Position numbers and translations under genes: made by a program. DNA of 36,258 nt, from positions 1-36,258 of the forward strand of contig CAZGTQ010000411.1 of assembly GCA_964528575.1 (NCBI GenBank), written 5' to 3'. Each line of letters starts with the position of its first letter. Within the stretch, counting starts at the first letter, position 1. Origin of the DNA: CAZGTQ01 sp964528575. GTDB lineage: Bacteria; Planctomycetota; UBA1135; GCA-002686595. Below the pieces are notes generated by a model. The model made no database searches. It was not told the origin of the DNA and saw only the letters and a program-made list of their open reading frames with translations. This document shows positions 7,984-16,738 of this stretch, in pieces.

Positions 7984-8006
7984 TCCCACTCTCTGACGCC
8001 ACGACC

Positions 8007-9311
8007 ATGGCCGACCGACCCCGCATCGTGCTCGCCGCCGGCCTGCGCGTGCCCCAGGCGCGCGCCGGAGGCGTCTTCGCAGGCGAGAACGCCGGCCACC
8101 TCGGCGCGGCGGTCGCGTCCGAGCTCATCGCCCGCGCCGGCGTCGACCCGGCCGCGATCGACGAGGTGATCGTCGGCTGCGTCGGCCCGCCGCACGACCA
8201 GGCGAACGTCGGCCGGGTCATCGGCCTGCGCGCCGGGGTCCCGCGCGCCGTCCCCGGCCGCACCGTCGCCCGCAACTGCGCCAGCGGCATGGAGGCGGTC
8301 ACCGAGGCGATGGTCCAGGCGGAGACGGGCCGCGGCTCCCTCTTCCTGTGCCTGGGCGTCGAGGTGATGAGCGCGTACCCGCTGATCTTCAACCGCCGGG
8401 CGACCGACTTCTTCGCGCGGATGATGCGCGCGCGGACGCCGCTGGCGAAGCTCCAGGCGCTGACCGGCCTGCGCCCGTCGATGTTCGCGCCGCGCGTCTC
8501 GATCACCGAGGGCCTGACCGACCCGACGACGGGGCTGATCATGGGCAAGACCGCCGAGGTGCTCGCGCGCGACTTCTCGATCTCGCGCGACGAGCAGGAC
8601 GCCTACGCGCTGGAGAGCCACCGCCGCGCGGCGCGCGCGCGCGACGCGGGCCGCTTCGCGCGCGAGCTCGTCCCGTACCTGCCGCTCGGCGCGAAGCCCG
8701 GCTCCGCCTCGCTCGCGCACGACGACGGGATCCGCGACGACCAGTCGCTCGAGCGGCTCGCGAAGCTCCCGCCGTACTTCGACAAGCCCGACGGCTCGGT
8801 GACGATCGGCAACTCGTGCGGGATCACGGACGGCGCGACCGCGCTGCTCGTCGCGACCGAGGAGCGTGCGCGCGAGCTCGGCCTCGCGCCGCTCGCGCGC
8901 ATCCGCGCGTTCGCGTGGAGCGGCTGCGACCCCGCGCGCATGGGCCTGGGCCCGGTGTACGCGACCTCGCGCGTGCTCGCCGAGAGCGGCGCCGAGCTCT
9001 CCGACGTCGGCACGATCGAGCTGAACGAGGCGTTCGCCGCGCAGGTGCTCGCCTGCCGCACGGCGTTCGCGAGCGACGCGTTCGCGCGCGAGCACCTCGG
9101 CCGCGGCTCCGCGCTCGGCGAGCTCGACCTGGCGCGGACGAACGCCAACGGGGGCGCGATCGCGCTCGGCCACCCGGTCGGCGCGACCGGAGCGCGGCTC
9201 CTCTTGACGACGGCGCACGAGATGGCGGTGCGCGACGTCGAGCTCGGCCTCGCGACGCTGTGCATCGGCGGCGGCCAGGGCGGAGCGGTGCTCCTGGAGC
9301 GCGCGGCGTGA
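8007..9311 (+). CDS. fadI: acetyl-CoA C-acyltransferase (3-ketoacyl-CoA thiolase)
   Basis: A 434-residue thiolase that cleaves 3-ketoacyl-CoA with CoA to acetyl-CoA and a shortened acyl-CoA in the last step of beta-oxidation. The catalytic residues are all present: Cys91 in ARNCASGMEA, the NEAF motif at 340-343, His389 in GGAIALGHPVGATGAR, and Cys419 in LCIGGGQGG. Length fits the FadI/FadA class; the insert around 125-180 (FNRRATDFFARMM...GLTDPTTGLIMGKTAE) resembles FadI and mitochondrial trifunctional-protein beta subunits. ATG 8007 gives the expected N-terminus (RIVLAAGLRVPQ). Its TGA overlaps the next start in a GTGA junction, so it is co-translated with the FadJ-like partner and the two probably form one complex. 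FadI rather than FadA is inferred from pattern and order. Confidence 0.92.
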   Translation: MADRPRIVLAAGLRVPQARAGGVFAGENAGHLGAAVASELIARAGVDPAAIDEVIVGCVGPPHDQANVGRVIGLRAGVPRAVPGRTVARNCASGMEAVTEAMVQAETGRGSLFLCLGVEVMSAYPLIFNRRATDFFARMMRARTPLAKLQALTGLRPSMFAPRVSITEGLTDPTTGLIMGKTAEVLARDFSISRDEQDAYALESHRRAARARDAGRFARELVPYLPLGAKPGSASLAHDDGIRDDQSLERLAKLPPYFDKPDGSVTIGNSCGITDGATALLVATEERARELGLAPLARIRAFAWSGCDPARMGLGPVYATSRVLAESGAELSDVGTIELNEAFAAQVLACRTAFASDAFAREHLGRGSALGELDLARTNANGGAIALGHPVGATGARLLLTTAHEMAVRDVELGLATLCIGGGQGGAVLLERAA

Positions 9312-11542
9312 TCGACTTCGAAGGGTTGCCGCTGCCGGACGACGTGCCGCCGCCGGGCGCGTGCGTGCGCGTCGAGCGGCCCGAGCCGGGCCTCGCGATC
9401 GTGGTGCTCGACCCGCCGCACCGGCCGAAGATCGCGGTGCTCGACATGCCGGTGTTGCGCGACCTCGAGCTCGCGATCGGTGCGGTCGAGCGCGACCCGT
9501 CGCTGCGCGGGCTCGTGCTGACGGGCCGCGAGCCGCTCTCGTTCGCCGCCGGCGCGGACGTCGACGCGATCGCCGGGCTGCGCGACCCCGCCGTCGCCAC
9601 GCGCGTCGCCCGCGTCGGCCATTCGATCTTCGACCGCATCCACGCGCTCGGCAAGCGCGGCGACGGGCGCTTGCGCACGGTCGCCGCGGTCGGCGGCGCG
9701 GTCCCCGGCGGCGCGTACGAGCTCGCGCTCACGTGCGATCGCATCGTGCTCGCCGACGACGAGAAGAGCCGCGTCGGCCTGCCCGAGACGCGGCTCGGCA
9801 TCCTGCCGGGCTGGGGCGGCACGCAGCGCCTCCCCCGCCGCGTCGGCGTGCCCGCGGCGCTCGAGGCAATCCTGTCGGGCCGGCTGTACGGCGCGCGCCA
9901 GGCGCTGCGCAAGGGGCTCGTCGACCGGCTCGCGCATCCGCAGGACCTCGTGCGCGTCGCGAGCGACATCGCGCTGGGTCGCGCTCGCTGCGACGGCCCC
10001 GACCGCGGCTGGAAGGGCTGGCTCGTCGACAAGAACCCGCTCGCGCTCGCGCTGATCCGCAAGAAGACCGAAGCGCAGCTCGCGGAGGCGACCGGCGGGC
10101 ACTACCCCGCGCCGCCGCGCGCCGCGGACCTCGTGTTGCGCGCGCCGGGCACGTCGCTCGCGGAAGGGCTCGCGGCCGAAGCGCGCGCGCTCGGCGAGCT
10201 CGCGACGTCGCCCGAGAGCAAGAGCCTCGTGCGCATCTTCCAGCTCTCCGAGGCGGCGAAGAAGCTCGCCGGCGGCGGCTCTCCGGACGGCGCGGAGCGC
10301 GCGCGGCCGGTGACGCGCGGCGGCGTCGTCGGCGGCGGCGTCATGGGCGGCGCGATCGCGAGCCTGATGGCGGAGCGCGGCGCGACGGCGCGCCTGTGCG
10401 ACCTCGACCGGCGCGCGCTCGACGCGGCGCAGCACGACCACCGGCGCGAGATCGCGAAGAAGCTGCGGCGCCGGCAGATCCTGCCGCACGTCGCCGACGC
10501 CGCGATCGACCGCCTGCAGGTGACGACCGAGCTCGTCGGCTTCGCGCGCGCCGAGCTCGTCATCGAGGCGGTCGCGGAGCGGCTCGACGTCAAGGGCAAG
10601 GTGCTCGGCGTGCTCGCGGAGCAAGTGCCGGCCGACGCGATCCTGGCGACGAACACGTCGTCGCTCTCGGTCGACGCGATGGCGGCGCAGCTCCCGCACC
10701 CCGAGCGCTTCGTCGGCATCCACTTCTTCAACCCGGTGCGCAAGATGCCGCTCGTCGAGATCGTGCGCGGCGAGCGCACGAGCGACGAGACGGTGCGCCG
10801 CGCCGCCCGCTTCGCGCTCGACCTCGGCAAGACGCCGCTCGTCGTGCGCGACGTGGCCGGCTTCCTCGTCAACCGCCTGCTCGGCCCGTACCTCGACGAA
10901 GCGGTGCGCCTGTTCGAGGACGGCGCCGACGTCGCGCGGGTCGACGCCGCCGCGCAGCGCTTCGGCATGCCGATGGGCCCGTTCGAGCTGCTCGACGAGG
11001 TCGGCCTCGACGTCGCGTCGCACGCGGCGCGCTCGCTCTCCGACGCGTACGGCGAGCGGATGACGACGAGCGCCGCTCTCGCGAAGCTGGTCGAGCGCGG
11101 CGAGCTCGGCAAGAAGACCGGCGCCGGCATCCGCCGCTGGCGCAGGGGCAAGAGCGGCAAGCAGGAGAGCCTGGGGCAGAATCCGGCCTTCGAGCGCAGC
11201 GCCCAAGGCGGCGGTCCGGCGCCGTCCGACGAAGAGATCGTCGACCGGCTGATCCTCGCGATGGTGAACGAGGCGGCGCGGTGCCTCGACGAGGGCGTCG
11301 TCGCGGGACCGGACGAGCTCGACCTCGGCTCGGTGCTCGGGATGGGCTTCGCCCCGTTCCGCGGCGGCCTGTTGCGTCATGCCGACGCGCGCGGAGCGGT
11401 CGCGATCGTCGCGCGCCTGCGCGAGCTCGCGGCCGACCCGCGGATCGCGTCGCGGCCGGGCGGCACGCCGCGCTTCGATCCCGCGCCGCGACTCGTCGCG
11501 CTCGCCGAGCAGGACGGCCGCTTCCACGCCGCCGCGAGCTGA
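9308..11542 (+). CDS. fadJ: fused enoyl-CoA hydratase / 3-hydroxyacyl-CoA dehydrogenase (beta-oxidation alpha subunit)
   Basis: A 744-residue bifunctional enzyme. The N-terminal crotonase domain (about 15-200) has both glutamates expected of the hydratase, Glu138 in GGAYELALTCD and Glu160 in GLPETRLGILPGWGGTQRLP. The dehydrogenase part starts near 335 with the NAD loop GVVGGGVMGG, then NTSSLSVDAM (448-457), His472 in IHFFNPV with Glu484 in MPLVEIV, and two C-terminal helical domains to 744. Together it converts enoyl-CoA to 3-ketoacyl-CoA for the thiolase encoded just upstream. The start is GTG 9308, overlapping the thiolase stop by four bases. The gene ends three bases from a convergent small gene. 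It is slightly longer than E. coli FadJ because of a charged linker near 655-680. Confidence 0.92.
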   Translation: MIDFEGLPLPDDVPPPGACVRVERPEPGLAIVVLDPPHRPKIAVLDMPVLRDLELAIGAVERDPSLRGLVLTGREPLSFAAGADVDAIAGLRDPAVATRVARVGHSIFDRIHALGKRGDGRLRTVAAVGGAVPGGAYELALTCDRIVLADDEKSRVGLPETRLGILPGWGGTQRLPRRVGVPAALEAILSGRLYGARQALRKGLVDRLAHPQDLVRVASDIALGRARCDGPDRGWKGWLVDKNPLALALIRKKTEAQLAEATGGHYPAPPRAADLVLRAPGTSLAEGLAAEARALGELATSPESKSLVRIFQLSEAAKKLAGGGSPDGAERARPVTRGGVVGGGVMGGAIASLMAERGATARLCDLDRRALDAAQHDHRREIAKKLRRRQILPHVADAAIDRLQVTTELVGFARAELVIEAVAERLDVKGKVLGVLAEQVPADAILATNTSSLSVDAMAAQLPHPERFVGIHFFNPVRKMPLVEIVRGERTSDETVRRAARFALDLGKTPLVVRDVAGFLVNRLLGPYLDEAVRLFEDGADVARVDAAAQRFGMPMGPFELLDEVGLDVASHAARSLSDAYGERMTTSAALAKLVERGELGKKTGAGIRRWRRGKSGKQESLGQNPAFERSAQGGGPAPSDEEIVDRLILAMVNEAARCLDEGVVAGPDELDLGSVLGMGFAPFRGGLLRHADARGAVAIVARLRELAADPRIASRPGGTPRFDPAPRLVALAEQDGRFHAAAS

Positions 11543-11545
11543 GCG

Positions 11546-11977
11546 TCAAGACGCGTGGACGACGCTCCAGCCGTCGTCGTCCCCGTCCGTGCGCGAGCGC
11601 AGCCGGAGGAACGTGCGCACCGCGCCCACCGGCGTGACGCCGGGCAGACCGAGGACGATCACGCGCTCCTGCACGGTCCGGCTCGGCCCGCCCGGAAGCC
11701 GGCACGGTCCGCCCTCGTACTCCCACCACGCGAACGCGCGGTGGGCCTTTGCGTGACCGTCGAGCGCGAAGACCTGCACGGTCCCCTCCCACACGACGGC
11801 GCCGTCGCGCACCTCGAGGACCGGCCACGACGCGATCCAGCGCGCCGGCACCCCGAACGAGCGCGCGACGTCCGCGGCGAGCGCGTCGCGGAACGGTTGT
11901 AGGGGATGGGGAGCGTCCGGTTCGGAGGTCACGTCGACCACCGTACCGCGCCGCGCGCGGATCGGACGGGCCGCCAT
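11546..11977 (-). CDS. small conserved-looking protein of unknown function
   Basis: A 143-residue product from ATG 11977, or 128 residues from GTG 11932 (MTSEPDAPHPLQPF...). The shorter form may be right because the extra N-terminus is basic and low-complexity. The body looks like one alpha+beta domain: a helix (FRDALAADVARSFG), then strands WPVLEVRDGAVVWEGTVQVFAL, a HRAFAWWEYEGG segment, QERVIVLGLPGVTPVGAVRTFLRLR and a short C-terminus. Strand alternation and Trp-rich edges look like a real protein, but no family is recognised. It converges on fadJ (three-base gap) and is divergent from transketolase. No function is proposed. Confidence 0.6.
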   Translation of the reverse strand: MAARPIRARRGTVVDVTSEPDAPHPLQPFRDALAADVARSFGVPARWIASWPVLEVRDGAVVWEGTVQVFALDGHAKAHRAFAWWEYEGGPCRLPGGPSRTVQERVIVLGLPGVTPVGAVRTFLRLRSRTDGDDDGWSVVHAS

Positions 11978-12038
11978 GGATCCCGCTCGGCGGATGGCGT
12001 AGGGTGCGGCTCGACGGCCGACCACCCCACGGAGCTCG

Positions 12039-14063
12039 ATGCCCATGAGCCAGGTTTCTACGCTCGACCAGCTCTGCATCAACACGATCCGCACGCTCTC
12101 GATCGACGCGGTGCAGCGCGCCGACTCGGGGCACCCCGGCCTGCCGCTGGGTGCCGCGCCGATGGCGTACGTCCTGTGGCGCAGGCACTTGCGGCACGAT
12201 CCCGCGGCGCCGGATTGGCCCGATCGCGACCGCTTCGTGCTGTCGGCGGGGCACGGGAGCATGCTGCTCTACTCGCTGCTGCACCTGTTCGGCTACGACG
12301 TCACGCTCGACGATCTGCGCAGCTTCCGTCAGTGGGGCTCGAAGACGCCCGGCCACCCCGAGTTCGGCCACACGCCGGGCGTCGAGGCGACGACCGGGCC
12401 GCTCGGCCAGGGCACGGCGAGCTCCGTGGGGATGGCGCTCGCCGAGCGCTGGCTCGCCGCGCGCTACAACCGGCCCGAGCACGCGATCGTCGACCACCGC
12501 ACGTTCGCGCTCGTGTCCGACGGCGACCTGATGGAGGGCATCGCGACCGAGGCGGCGTCGCTCGCGGGCCACCTGCGGCTCGGCAAGCTCGTCTGGCTCT
12601 ACGACGCGAACGACGTGTCGCTCGATGGCCCGCTCGAGCTCGTGTTCTCCGAGGACGTCGTGCAACGCTTCCAGGCGCTGGGCTGGGGTACGTGGGTCGT
12701 CGCGGACGGCGACCGCGACCTCGAGGGCATCGACCGCGCGCTCGCGGAGGCGACGTCCGACGCGGAGCGGCCCTCGCTCATCGTGGTGCGCACGACGATC
12801 GGCTACGGCTCGCCGAACAAGGCGGGCACGTCCGACGCGCACGGCTCGCCGCTCGGCGAGGACGAGGTCGTGCGCACCAAGCGCGCGCTCGGCTGGGAGA
12901 GCGAGGAGCCGTTCTGGGTCCCCGCGGCGACCGCGGAAGCGTTCGGCGACACGCAGAAGCGCGGAGCCGAGCGCTCGGCCGCGTGGCGCGCGCGCTTCGC
13001 GGCGTGGGAGCGCGAGAACCCCGAGCTCGCCGAGGAGTGGCGCCAGGCGCTCGCCGGCGAGCTGCCGCGCGGCTGGGACGGCGCTCTGCCGCAGTTCGAG
13101 ACCGGCTCGAAGGTCGCGACGCGCGCGGCGGGCGGCAAGGTGATGAGCGCGATCGCGGGGAGGTTGCCGTGGCTGATGGGCGGCGACGCCGACCTGTCGG
13201 GCTCGACGAAGACGAAGCTCGACGCTCCGTCGTTCGACGAGCGCACGCCGCACGGCCGCAACGTGCACTTCGGCGTGCGCGAGCACGCGATGGGCGGGAT
13301 CGCGAACGGCATGGCGTACCACGGCGGCGTACGCCCGTTCACCGCGACGTTCTTCGTGTTCTCCGACTACATGCGGCCGTCGATGCGGCTCGCCGCGCTC
13401 GCGGGCCTGCCGGTCGTGCACGTGTTCACGCACGACTCGGTCGCGGTCGGCGAGGACGGGCCGACGCACCAGCCGGTCGAGCACCTGATGGCGCTGCGCG
13501 CGATGCCCAACACGCACGTCGTGCGCCCCGCGGACGCGACGGAGACGAGCGAGGCGTGGCGCTACGCGCTGCTGCGCAAGGAGGGTCCGACGACGATCGT
13601 GCTCTCGCGCCAGGGCGTGCCGACGATCGACCGCACGAAGCTCGCGCCCGCCGCGGGGCTGCACCGCGGCGCGTACGTCTTGAGCGAGGCGCAGGGCGAG
13701 CTGCGCGTCGTCCTGATCGCGACGGGCGCCGAAGTCGCCCTCGCGCTGACCGCGCAGGCCGCGCTCGCCGCCGACGGGATCGGCGCGCGCGTCGTCTCGA
13801 TGCCGTGCCACGAAGCGTTCGCGGCCCAGGACGCGAGCTACCGCGAGGAGGTGCTGCCCCCGTCGGTCGAGGCGCGCGTCTCGATCGAGGCGGGCGCGAC
13901 GCTCGGCTGGGAGCGCTGGATCGGCTCGCGCGGCGCGAGCATCGGCATCGACCACTTCGGCGCGTCCGCGCCGGGCGACGAGTTGCTCGAGCGCTTCGGC
14001 TTCACGAGCGAGCGCGTCGTCGCCGCGGCGCGCGCGGCGCTCGAGGCGACGGTCGGGGCCTGA
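12039..14063 (+). CDS. tkt: transketolase
   Basis: A 674-residue thiamine-diphosphate enzyme transferring two-carbon ketol units in the pentose phosphate pathway, of usual family length. Visible signatures are DSGHPGLPLGAAPM and LSAGHGSMLLYSLLHL near the N-terminus, GPLGQGTASSVGMA, the cofactor-binding SDGDLMEGIATEAASLAG...WLYDAND block, the glutamate of HFGVREHAMGGIANG, and GEDGPTHQPVEHL in the pyrimidine domain. The C-terminal domain (ATGAEVALAL...MPCHEAF) is complete. ATG 12039 and ATG 12045 are alternative starts; GGAG at 12031-12034 lies four or ten bases upstream respectively. It appears monocistronic, divergent from the small unknown gene and convergent with the M20 peptidase gene. Confidence 0.95.
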   Translation: MPMSQVSTLDQLCINTIRTLSIDAVQRADSGHPGLPLGAAPMAYVLWRRHLRHDPAAPDWPDRDRFVLSAGHGSMLLYSLLHLFGYDVTLDDLRSFRQWGSKTPGHPEFGHTPGVEATTGPLGQGTASSVGMALAERWLAARYNRPEHAIVDHRTFALVSDGDLMEGIATEAASLAGHLRLGKLVWLYDANDVSLDGPLELVFSEDVVQRFQALGWGTWVVADGDRDLEGIDRALAEATSDAERPSLIVVRTTIGYGSPNKAGTSDAHGSPLGEDEVVRTKRALGWESEEPFWVPAATAEAFGDTQKRGAERSAAWRARFAAWERENPELAEEWRQALAGELPRGWDGALPQFETGSKVATRAAGGKVMSAIAGRLPWLMGGDADLSGSTKTKLDAPSFDERTPHGRNVHFGVREHAMGGIANGMAYHGGVRPFTATFFVFSDYMRPSMRLAALAGLPVVHVFTHDSVAVGEDGPTHQPVEHLMALRAMPNTHVVRPADATETSEAWRYALLRKEGPTTIVLSRQGVPTIDRTKLAPAAGLHRGAYVLSEAQGELRVVLIATGAEVALALTAQAALAADGIGARVVSMPCHEAFAAQDASYREEVLPPSVEARVSIEAGATLGWERWIGSRGASIGIDHFGASAPGDELLERFGFTSERVVAAARAALEATVGA

Positions 14064-14090
14064 CGCGTCCGGCGCGTCCGGCGTGAGCGG

Positions 14091-15185
14091 CTACGGCGCG
14101 CGGCGCTCGGACGCCGCGCGCTCGCACAGGAGCCGGGCGACGCGCTCGTAGTCCGCCACGGCGCGCTCGAACGACGCGCGCTCGAGCTTCTCGTGGTCGG
14201 TGTGCGCGTCGAGGATGCTCCCCGGGCCGTACAGCAGCCGCTCTCCCCAGCGCGTCAGGTACGGCGCGTCGGTGCCGAACGCGACGATCGGAGCGGGCGC
14301 GCCGTCCGCGTCGCTCGGCTCGTCGCCCAGGTCGGCGGGCACGACGAACTCGATCGGGCCGTAGCCCTTGCCGAGCTCGATCGCGACGTGCCGGCCGACG
14401 AGCGGCTCGAGCCGCGCGCGCACGTCGTCGGGCTCGGTCACCGCGCGCAGCACGATCTCGGCGCGCGCGCGGTCCGCGACGACGTTCGGCGCGACGCCGC
14501 CGTGGACGCAGCCCACGTTGAGCGTCGCGCGGCCGAAGAGCGGGTCGTCGCCCCAGTCGGCCGCGAGGCAGCGCGCGAGCGTCTCGACGAGCGCGTGCAC
14601 CGCCGAAGGTCCGACGTCCTGCGAGCTGTGGCCCGCGACGCCGCGCGCGACGAGGTCGAGCTTGAACACGCCCTTGTGGCCGCGCACGAAGCGGTTGTCC
14701 GTCGGCTCGCCGACGATCGTGTAGCGCGGCCGCCAACCGAGCTCCGCCTCGTTCGCCGCGCGCGCGCCGGCGCCGTCGGTCTCCTCGCCGACCGTGAACA
14801 AGAACCCGATGCGCCGCTCGCCCGCGTCGAGCAGCCGCCGCGCGGCCTCGATCATCGCGAGCGCGGGACCCTTCGCGTCGCACGAGCCGCGGCCGTACAC
14901 GGCGCGGCGGTCGCGCGAGGGCGCGATCCACGGCGGGACCGTGTCGAGGTGCGTGCAGAGCACGACGACGGGCTCCTCCGCGCGCGCGACGACGTTGAAG
15001 CGCCGCTCGCCCGCGCCGTCACGGCTCTCGACGTCACGGCTCTCGACGTGTTGACGCTCGACGTCGAAGCCGGCCGACGCGAGGTGCCGCGCGAGCGCGT
15101 CACCGTACGCCGCCTCCCCGCCCGTCACCGACGGGACGTCGATCCAGTCGCAGAGCAGGTCGAGCGGGTCGCGCGCGCCCGTCAC
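14091..15185 (-). CDS. M20-family metallopeptidase / amidohydrolase
   Basis: A 364-residue dinuclear-zinc hydrolase of the ArgE/DapE/CPG2 type. Metal and catalytic residues are visible: His79 and Asp81 in LCTHLDTVPP, Asp103 in GRGSCDAKGP, Glu134-Glu135 in TVGEETDGAG, Glu160 in IVGEPTDN, and the last His in SILDAHTDHEKLE. The dimerisation domain insert begins near KGVFKLDLVARGVAGHSS. No signal peptide is seen, so it is cytoplasmic. The GTG start at 15185 overlaps the stop of the DUF1028 gene (GTGA), implying co-translation and perhaps a shared substrate. The exact acyl-amino-acid or dipeptide substrate cannot be read from sequence. A five-codon tandem duplication (VESRD twice) sits near residues 48-56. 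Confidence 0.88.
   Translation of the reverse strand: MTGARDPLDLLCDWIDVPSVTGGEAAYGDALARHLASAGFDVERQHVESRDVESRDGAGERRFNVVARAEEPVVVLCTHLDTVPPWIAPSRDRRAVYGRGSCDAKGPALAMIEAARRLLDAGERRIGFLFTVGEETDGAGARAANEAELGWRPRYTIVGEPTDNRFVRGHKGVFKLDLVARGVAGHSSQDVGPSAVHALVETLARCLAADWGDDPLFGRATLNVGCVHGGVAPNVVADRARAEIVLRAVTEPDDVRARLEPLVGRHVAIELGKGYGPIEFVVPADLGDEPSDADGAPAPIVAFGTDAPYLTRWGERLLYGPGSILDAHTDHEKLERASFERAVADYERVARLLCERAASERRAP
15018..15047. repeat. 15-bp in-frame tandem duplication inside the M20 peptidase gene
   Basis: GTCACGGCTCTCGAC occurs twice without a gap (15018-15032, 15033-15047), adding five codons (VESRD) in a surface-loop region before the first conserved strand. Identical copies suggest recent slippage. 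Confidence 0.9.
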
Positions 15186-16732
15186 GGCCCGACGTCGAGG
15201 CCGACGGCGTTCGAAGGCGCGGCGGGACTGCCGAGCGCGGCGGCGGCCCAGTCCGTGTGCAGGCCGACGAGCGGCGCGAGCGCGCCGGCGGGCGCGACGA
15301 GCGACGCGCTCGCCCGCCCCGCGGCGTCGAGCACGCCGAGCGAGCCCGGCAAGAACGGCGGGCCGGGCGCGAGCAGCGTGTACAGGAACAGCGGGTCGAG
15401 GTTCAGGGGCAGCGTCTGCGAGCCGAACGTCTGGCCGGGGACGGTGCCCGCGGCGCTGGCGAGCAGGAGGTACGGCTCCCCCGCGCGCGCGGGGCCGAAG
15501 TCGAGCGTGAACGGGCCGTCGGCGCCGGCGGCCGACGAGACCTCGTCGTGGCCGGCGTGCAGGATCGCCGCCGGGTCGACGCGCAGCTCGAGGAACGGGT
15601 AGAGCAGCGCCTGCACCGTGCCGTCGTCGACGAGGATCTCGAAGACGTCGGTGCCCGGCTGCGTGCCGGCGGTCAGCGTGAATTCGTACGTGCCGTTGCC
15701 GAGGTCGGCGACCGGGCCGGGCGTCGCGAAGGGCGTCCCGCCGCCCTGGCGCGTCACGCTCACGCTCGCTCCGCCGGCGGCGAGCGACACGCCGTCGACG
15801 TCGCGCAGCTCGACCGTCACCTTGGTCTGCGTCTGGCCGTCGGCGGGCAGGGCGTCCGCTCCCGCGCTCGCGCTCGAGCGGATGTGGTCGGGGTGCCCCG
15901 CGAGGTTCGCGCGCCACAGGTTGTAGGCCGCCTGCAGCCGGTGGACCGGGTCGGGCGCGGACGCGTCGCCGAGGAACTCGAGGTCGAGGTAGTAGCTGCC
16001 GTTCGCGCAGCCCTGGGACACGTTGCAGACGCCATCGACGTCGCCCATGCGCGCGAGCGCGATGAACGCGACGTGGGCGGACTTGAACGGCGCGGGCGGC
16101 GGCGCTCCGCACGACGTCGGCATCGTCCCGCTGCACGAGCAGCGCCCGTCGCCGCCGAACGCGCGCGCAGCCTCCATGCCGGCCATCACGCGCTGGGACA
16201 GGTCGCCGTTCGTGTTGAGGAACGCCTTGCGCGCCTCGGCCACGACGATCTGTCCGGTGAGCACGTTGCCCTGGATCGCGAACCGGATCGTGCCGGACGT
16301 GCCGGCGGTCCCGGCCTTCGCCGCGCCGGCGAGCGCGCCGGTGAACGTCACCGGGGCGTTGGGCAGGTCGACGATGCCGTACTGGCGCGTCTGGTGCGCC
16401 CCGTCGGCGGCGGCGAGCTGCGCCAGGATCGTCGCGGGCGGCGTCCCCGCGCCGAAGCCGTCCCAGATGATCTTGCGGTTGTTGCCGCTCGTGTCGATGA
16501 ACGACTGCGCGGCGCCGGCGCCCTGGCCGACGCGCAGCACCGCGAGCCCGCGCTTCAGGTCGAAGCTCTGCAGGCAGGTCGCGGAGGCGACGCAGACCTC
16601 GCCGGTCGCCATGTCGACGGCGACGATCGACCAGGTCGCAGCGGCGGGACGGGCGAGCAGGCCGACGAGAGCGACAGCGCCGAGGGCGCGCGCGAGCCGG
16701 CCCGACGATCGGGAGCCAGGGCGGTGGGGCAC
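15182..16732 (-). CDS. secreted DUF1028 (Ntn-hydrolase-like) protein with Ig-like and C-terminal shared domains
   Basis: A 516-residue exported protein. A signal peptide (1-32) ends ARPAAA and is followed by TWSIVAVDMATGEVCVASATC, the DUF1028 start. That family belongs to the Ntn-hydrolase fold group and cytoplasmic members begin with Thr right after Met, so cleavage here would leave Thr33 N-terminal. DUF1028 continues to about 285 (GAGAAQSFID, ARMGDVDGVCN, NLAGHPDH). Residues about 290-370 are a bacterial Ig-like/invasin-type domain (TKVTVELRDVDGVSLAAGGASVSVT). Residues about 385-516 match the C-terminal domain of the FG-GAP protein (LPLNLDPLFLYTLL, GSLGVLDAAGRASA, SNAVGLDVGP). GTG 16732 sits seven bases from an extended -10. 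It is coupled to the M20 gene. Confidence 0.85.
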   Translation of the reverse strand: MPHRPGSRSSGRLARALGAVALVGLLARPAAATWSIVAVDMATGEVCVASATCLQSFDLKRGLAVLRVGQGAGAAQSFIDTSGNNRKIIWDGFGAGTPPATILAQLAAADGAHQTRQYGIVDLPNAPVTFTGALAGAAKAGTAGTSGTIRFAIQGNVLTGQIVVAEARKAFLNTNGDLSQRVMAGMEAARAFGGDGRCSCSGTMPTSCGAPPPAPFKSAHVAFIALARMGDVDGVCNVSQGCANGSYYLDLEFLGDASAPDPVHRLQAAYNLWRANLAGHPDHIRSSASAGADALPADGQTQTKVTVELRDVDGVSLAAGGASVSVTRQGGGTPFATPGPVADLGNGTYEFTLTAGTQPGTDVFEILVDDGTVQALLYPFLELRVDPAAILHAGHDEVSSAAGADGPFTLDFGPARAGEPYLLLASAAGTVPGQTFGSQTLPLNLDPLFLYTLLAPGPPFLPGSLGVLDAAGRASASLVAPAGALAPLVGLHTDWAAAALGSPAAPSNAVGLDVGP

Positions 16733-16738
16733 GAAGTC

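Noticed and set aside
8603..11527. A 974-codon open frame on the minus strand opposite the thiolase and FadJ genes
   Set aside because: It is the antisense shadow of GC-rich codons: the product is Arg/Ala/Glu-rich low complexity, while the plus strand carries complete catalytic motifs.
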